From Pseudomonadota bacterium (GTDB lineage Bacteria > CALINM01), in the NCBI GenBank assembly GCA_026415985.1, contig JAOAGA010000035.1:1-17280 (forward strand): DNA of 17,280 bases, given 5' to 3'. The translations under genes were made by a program, and so were the position numbers. Positions 14,690 through 17,280 of the stretch are shown one piece after another; position 1 is the stretch's first letter; each line of letters opens with the position of its first letter. The notes beneath the pieces are model-generated. The model did no database searches. It worked only from the letters and a program-made list of their open reading frames with translations, and was not told the DNA's origin.

Positions 14690-16395
14690 TAAAAAAGATC
14701 CTTATAGATGGGGAACTTTTTACATAAATCAATTACTTCTTCTCTGTAATTTCTCTTTTTATTCATATTGTAAGGATCAAGAAGCAGATCCTTAATTATT
14801 TCCGCTATCTTAAGGGACTCTTTCTCTTTCATTCCTCTTGTTGTTATTGTTGGTGTTCCTATTCTGATACCTGAGGTTAGAGTCGGTGGTTTATCATCAA
14901 AGGGTATAGCATTTTTATTAACAACTACCCCTATTTCTTCAAGGGTTTTTTCTGCAGTTTTTCCTGTAATCCCTACCCCCGTCAAATCAAGGAGAAATAA
15001 ATGATTATCTGTTCCCCCGGAAATTACCCTGAATGGTTCTTCCATAAAAACCTCAGCCATTACCTTTGAGTTTGTCACAACCTGTCTCTGATAATCCTTA
15101 AACTCTTCAGTCATAGCTTCCCTGAATGATACCGCCTTCGCAACTATAGTATGAACGAGAGGACCGCCCTGAATACCCGGAAAAACCGCCTTGTCAACTT
15201 TATCTTTAAGATATTCTTTGCAAAGGATAAAACCACCACGGGGGCCTCTTAATGTTTTGTGAGTTGTGCTTGTAACTATATCTGCAAACGGAACAGGCGA
15301 CGGGTGGACACCGGCTGCAACAAGCCCCGCAATATGTGCCATATCAACCATAAAATAGGCACCTACTTTATCTGCAATGTTTTTAAATCTATCAAAATCA
15401 ATAATTCTTGAATAGGAGCTTGCGCCAGCAACTATAAGCTTAGGTTTGTTTTCTATGGCAAGTCTCTCTACCTCTTCATAATCTATAAGTCCGTCTTCTT
15501 TTCTTACACCGTAATGAACAACATTAAAAATTTTACTGACTATACTTACTGTTGCACCGTGAGTAAGGTGGCCACCATGGGCTAACTTCATTGTAAGTAT
15601 TGTATCTCCGGGGTTTAATACTGCAAAATAGGCTGACAGATTAGCAGCAGAGCCAGAAATGGGCTGAACATTGGCATGATCGGCATTAAACAGCTTTTTT
15701 GCTCTTTCAATAGCAATATTTTCTATATCATCACAAAACTCGCAACCTCCGTAATACCTCTTTCCGGGGTAACCTTCTGCATACTTGTTTGTAAACACAC
15801 TACCCTGTGCCGCGAGAACTGCCTTACTGGCAATATTTTCTGATGCTATGAGGACGATAGAATCCTGTTCTCTTTTCAGTTCAAGAGAGACTAAATGGGC
15901 TAACTGTTTATCATATCCCTCAAGTATGTCTACGACATTATATCTGCTTTTGTTTTTACTCTCAATTTCAATGATTTTATCCAATCTTTTCTGATGTCTT
16001 CCACCCTCAAAGGAGGTGTTAAGCCAGATATCAACATATTTTCTTGCACTTTCCTGAGAAAGATTATTCCCCCCTAAGACGAGTATATTAGCGTTATTAT
16101 GAAGCTTAGCAAATTTTGCTGTCTCTTCATCATTTATCAAAGCAGCTCTGACATTATAAAATTTATTAGCAACTATTGACATACCAATACCGGTTCCGCA
16201 TATCAGTATTCCCAGATCAAAGTCACCGTTACTTATCTTTTCCGCCACTTGAGAGGCAAAATCTGGATAATCTACCGATTCATTATCATTGTAGGCTCCG
16301 AAATCGAATACCGGAAACCCCTTTCTTTCCAAATAGCTTCTTAAGGATTCCTTAATCCTTATGCCTCTGTGGTCGCTTCCAATGGCTATTCTCAT
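14689..16395 (-). CDS. Fused ribose-5-phosphate isomerase B / serine hydroxymethyltransferase
   Basis: One 568-residue frame holds two complete enzymes. Residues 1-148 are RpiB, which interconverts ribose and ribulose 5-phosphates: SDHRG (7-11), catalytic C66 in [18 protein letters not shown]99, and GGRHQKR (131-137). Residues about 153-568 are a full-length SHMT (GlyA), which makes glycine and methylene-tetrahydrofolate from serine: LIASEN (182-187), [15 protein letters not shown] (203-217), and PLP lysine K380 in [14 protein letters not shown]. The linker is only about 5-10 residues. No ATG, GTG or TTG lies at the GlyA boundary; the nearest, TTG at Leu138, is inside RpiB. The ATG has AGGA six bases upstream and lies eight bases after fabF. 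Separate rpiB and glyA side by side is the usual order, so this looks like a fusion of neighbours. Confidence 0.93.
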   Translation of the reverse strand: MRIAIGSDHRGIRIKESLRSYLERKGFPVFDFGAYNDNESVDYPDFASQVAEKISNGDFDLGILICGTGIGMSIVANKFYNVRAALINDEETAKFAKLHNNANILVLGGNNLSQESARKYVDIWLNTSFEGGRHQKRLDKIIEIESKNKSRYNVVDILEGYDKQLAHLVSLELKREQDSIVLIASENIASKAVLAAQGSVFTNKYAEGYPGKRYYGGCEFCDDIENIAIERAKKLFNADHANVQPISGSAANLSAYFAVLNPGDTILTMKLAHGGHLTHGATVSIVSKIFNVVHYGVRKEDGLIDYEEVERLAIENKPKLIVAGASSYSRIIDFDRFKNIADKVGAYFMVDMAHIAGLVAAGVHPSPVPFADIVTSTTHKTLRGPRGGFILCKEYLKDKVDKAVFPGIQGGPLVHTIVAKAVSFREAMTEEFKDYQRQVVTNSKVMAEVFMEEPFRVISGGTDNHLFLLDLTGVGITGKTAEKTLEEIGVVVNKNAIPFDDKPPTLTSGIRIGTPTITTRGMKEKESLKIAEIIKDLLLDPYNMNKKRNYREEVIDLCKKFPIYKDLF

Positions 16396-16403
16396 AAAAA
16401 ATC

Positions 16404-17280
16404 CTATTCAAATTTTTTAAATATCAGTGATGCGTTTGTTCCCCCGAAACCAAAGGAGTTAGACATTGCGTATCTTATATTCACATTCCTTGCCTGAGCA
16501 GGGACATAGTCAAGATCACACTCACCATCTGAAGTCTCATAGTTAAGGGTTGGAGGAACAATACCTTCTTTTATTGACATTATTGTATAGATTGCCTCTA
16601 CTGCGCCTGCCGCTCCCAAAAGATGACCGGTCATAGACTTTGTTGAACTAACAGGAATTTTGTATGCTCTCTCACCAAAAATTTTTTTAATGGCAATTGT
16701 CTCAAACAAATCATTATAGTAAGTGGAAGTACCGTGGGCATTAATATAATCTATATCATCGGGACTGATTTTTGCATCAGAAATAGCCATTTTCATACAT
16801 CTATAGGCGCCTTCGCCTTCCGGAGCGGGCTGTGTCATATGATAGGCATCAGAGCCTAATCCATATCCAACCACTTCTGCATAAATTTTAGCCCCTCTCT
16901 TTTTTGCAAACTCAAGCTCTTCTAAAATTAAAATTCCCGCACCTTCCCCCATAACAAAACCGTCTCTATCCTTATCAAAGGGTCTGCTTGCCCTTGTCGG
17001 TTCTTCATTTCTGGTAGAAAGTGCCTTCATGGCACAGAACCCACCGATGGCAAGAGGTGTTATCGTGCCTTCCGCTCCTCCCGCTATCATTACATCTGAA
17101 TCACCTCTTAAGATACACTCAAAGGCTTCACCAATATTATGTGTGGAAGTGGCACAGGCGGTGACTACCGATAAATTGGGCCCCTTTGCGCCGTATTCCA
17201 TTGATATTAATCCCGGAGCCATATTGACAATACTGTAAGGAATAAAGAAAGGTGAGATCTTTCTCGGGCCACCTTCCATA
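16404..17280 (-). CDS. fabF: 3-oxoacyl-ACP synthase II (FabF), 5' end missing
   Basis: This condensing enzyme elongates acyl-ACP with malonyl-ACP in fatty-acid synthesis. The window cuts the gene: about 291 C-terminal residues are present, and roughly 120 N-terminal residues lie beyond 17280. The Met at the edge is internal and is not the start. The catalytic triad is complete: Cys in VTACATSTH, His in NAHGTST, and His in [12 protein letters not shown], with [12 protein letters not shown] near the C-terminus. Family members act as cytoplasmic homodimers. An acpP gene is expected upstream but cannot be seen. It ends eight bases before the RpiB-GlyA fusion, making it the first visible gene of the long operon. 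Confidence 0.96.
   Translation of the reverse strand, partial: MEGGPRKISPFFIPYSIVNMAPGLISMEYGAKGPNLSVVTACATSTHNIGEAFECILRGDSDVMIAGGAEGTITPLAIGGFCAMKALSTRNEEPTRASRPFDKDRDGFVMGEGAGILILEELEFAKKRGAKIYAEVVGYGLGSDAYHMTQPAPEGEGAYRCMKMAISDAKISPDDIDYINAHGTSTYYNDLFETIAIKKIFGERAYKIPVSSTKSMTGHLLGAAGAVEAIYTIMSIKEGIVPPTLNYETSDGECDLDYVPAQARNVNIRYAMSNSFGFGGTNASLIFKKFE

Noticed and set aside
16009-16018. AAAGGAGGTG on the plus strand, a near-perfect Shine-Dalgarno
   Set aside because: It is the complement of codons for a conserved RpiB segment (SFEGGRH), and no credible plus-strand reading frame follows it.

Overview
The window is an AT-rich piece of a bacterial chromosome in which every supported gene lies on the minus strand, so transcription runs from high to low coordinates. 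A secretin (PilQ), a PilP-type lipoprotein and a beta-barrel-like protein with a signal peptide show a Gram-negative, outer-membrane organism. The gene order (fabF, rpiB/glyA, dCMP deaminase, nrdR, ribD-ribE-ribBA-ribH-nusB; then pilMNOPQ-aroC-aroK-aroB) resembles, from memory, that of Deferribacterota and of Geobacter-type Desulfobacterota. The low GC favours the Deferribacterota side. This placement is inference from gene order and composition, not from a search.

Region A (17280 down to 9405) is one tightly packed run: the 3' part of fabF, an in-frame RpiB-GlyA fusion, a dCMP deaminase, nrdR, four riboflavin genes (ribD, ribE, ribBA, ribH), nusB, and an open frame after nusB that lacks a usable start because of an apparent one-base lesion. 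Most neighbours overlap by 1-4 bases or are separated by fewer than 50. The metabolism hangs together. RpiB makes ribulose 5-phosphate, a substrate of RibBA. SHMT makes methylene-tetrahydrofolate and dCMP deaminase makes dUMP, the two inputs of thymidylate synthase. NrdR controls ribonucleotide reductase.

Region B (9404-9297) is the only real intergenic control region. It holds four TTATAA boxes at 10-11 bp steps, a good sigma-70 type promoter (TTGACA, 17 bp, extended TGC-TATCAA), a 13-bp dyad over the expected transcription start, and a ribosome site that selects a GTG start.

Region C (9296 down to 643) is a second operon. A 66-residue XRE-type HTH protein comes first, followed by the type IV pilus alignment and secretin genes pilM-N-O-P-Q, then shikimate genes aroC-aroK-aroB. 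Most junctions overlap. Region D (642-20) has a weak candidate promoter, a perfect Shine-Dalgarno and the 5' part of a secreted or outer-membrane protein gene. It is cut off by 19 bases (1-19) identical to the Tn5 mosaic end used in sequencing-library adapters, so those bases are artefact rather than genome.

I see no RNA genes, CRISPR arrays, IS elements, phage genes or defence genes. Most of the window is housekeeping. The parts worth a second look are the RpiB-GlyA fusion, the start-disrupted gene after nusB, and the HTH gene with its dyad and phased AT boxes at the head of the pilus/shikimate operon.
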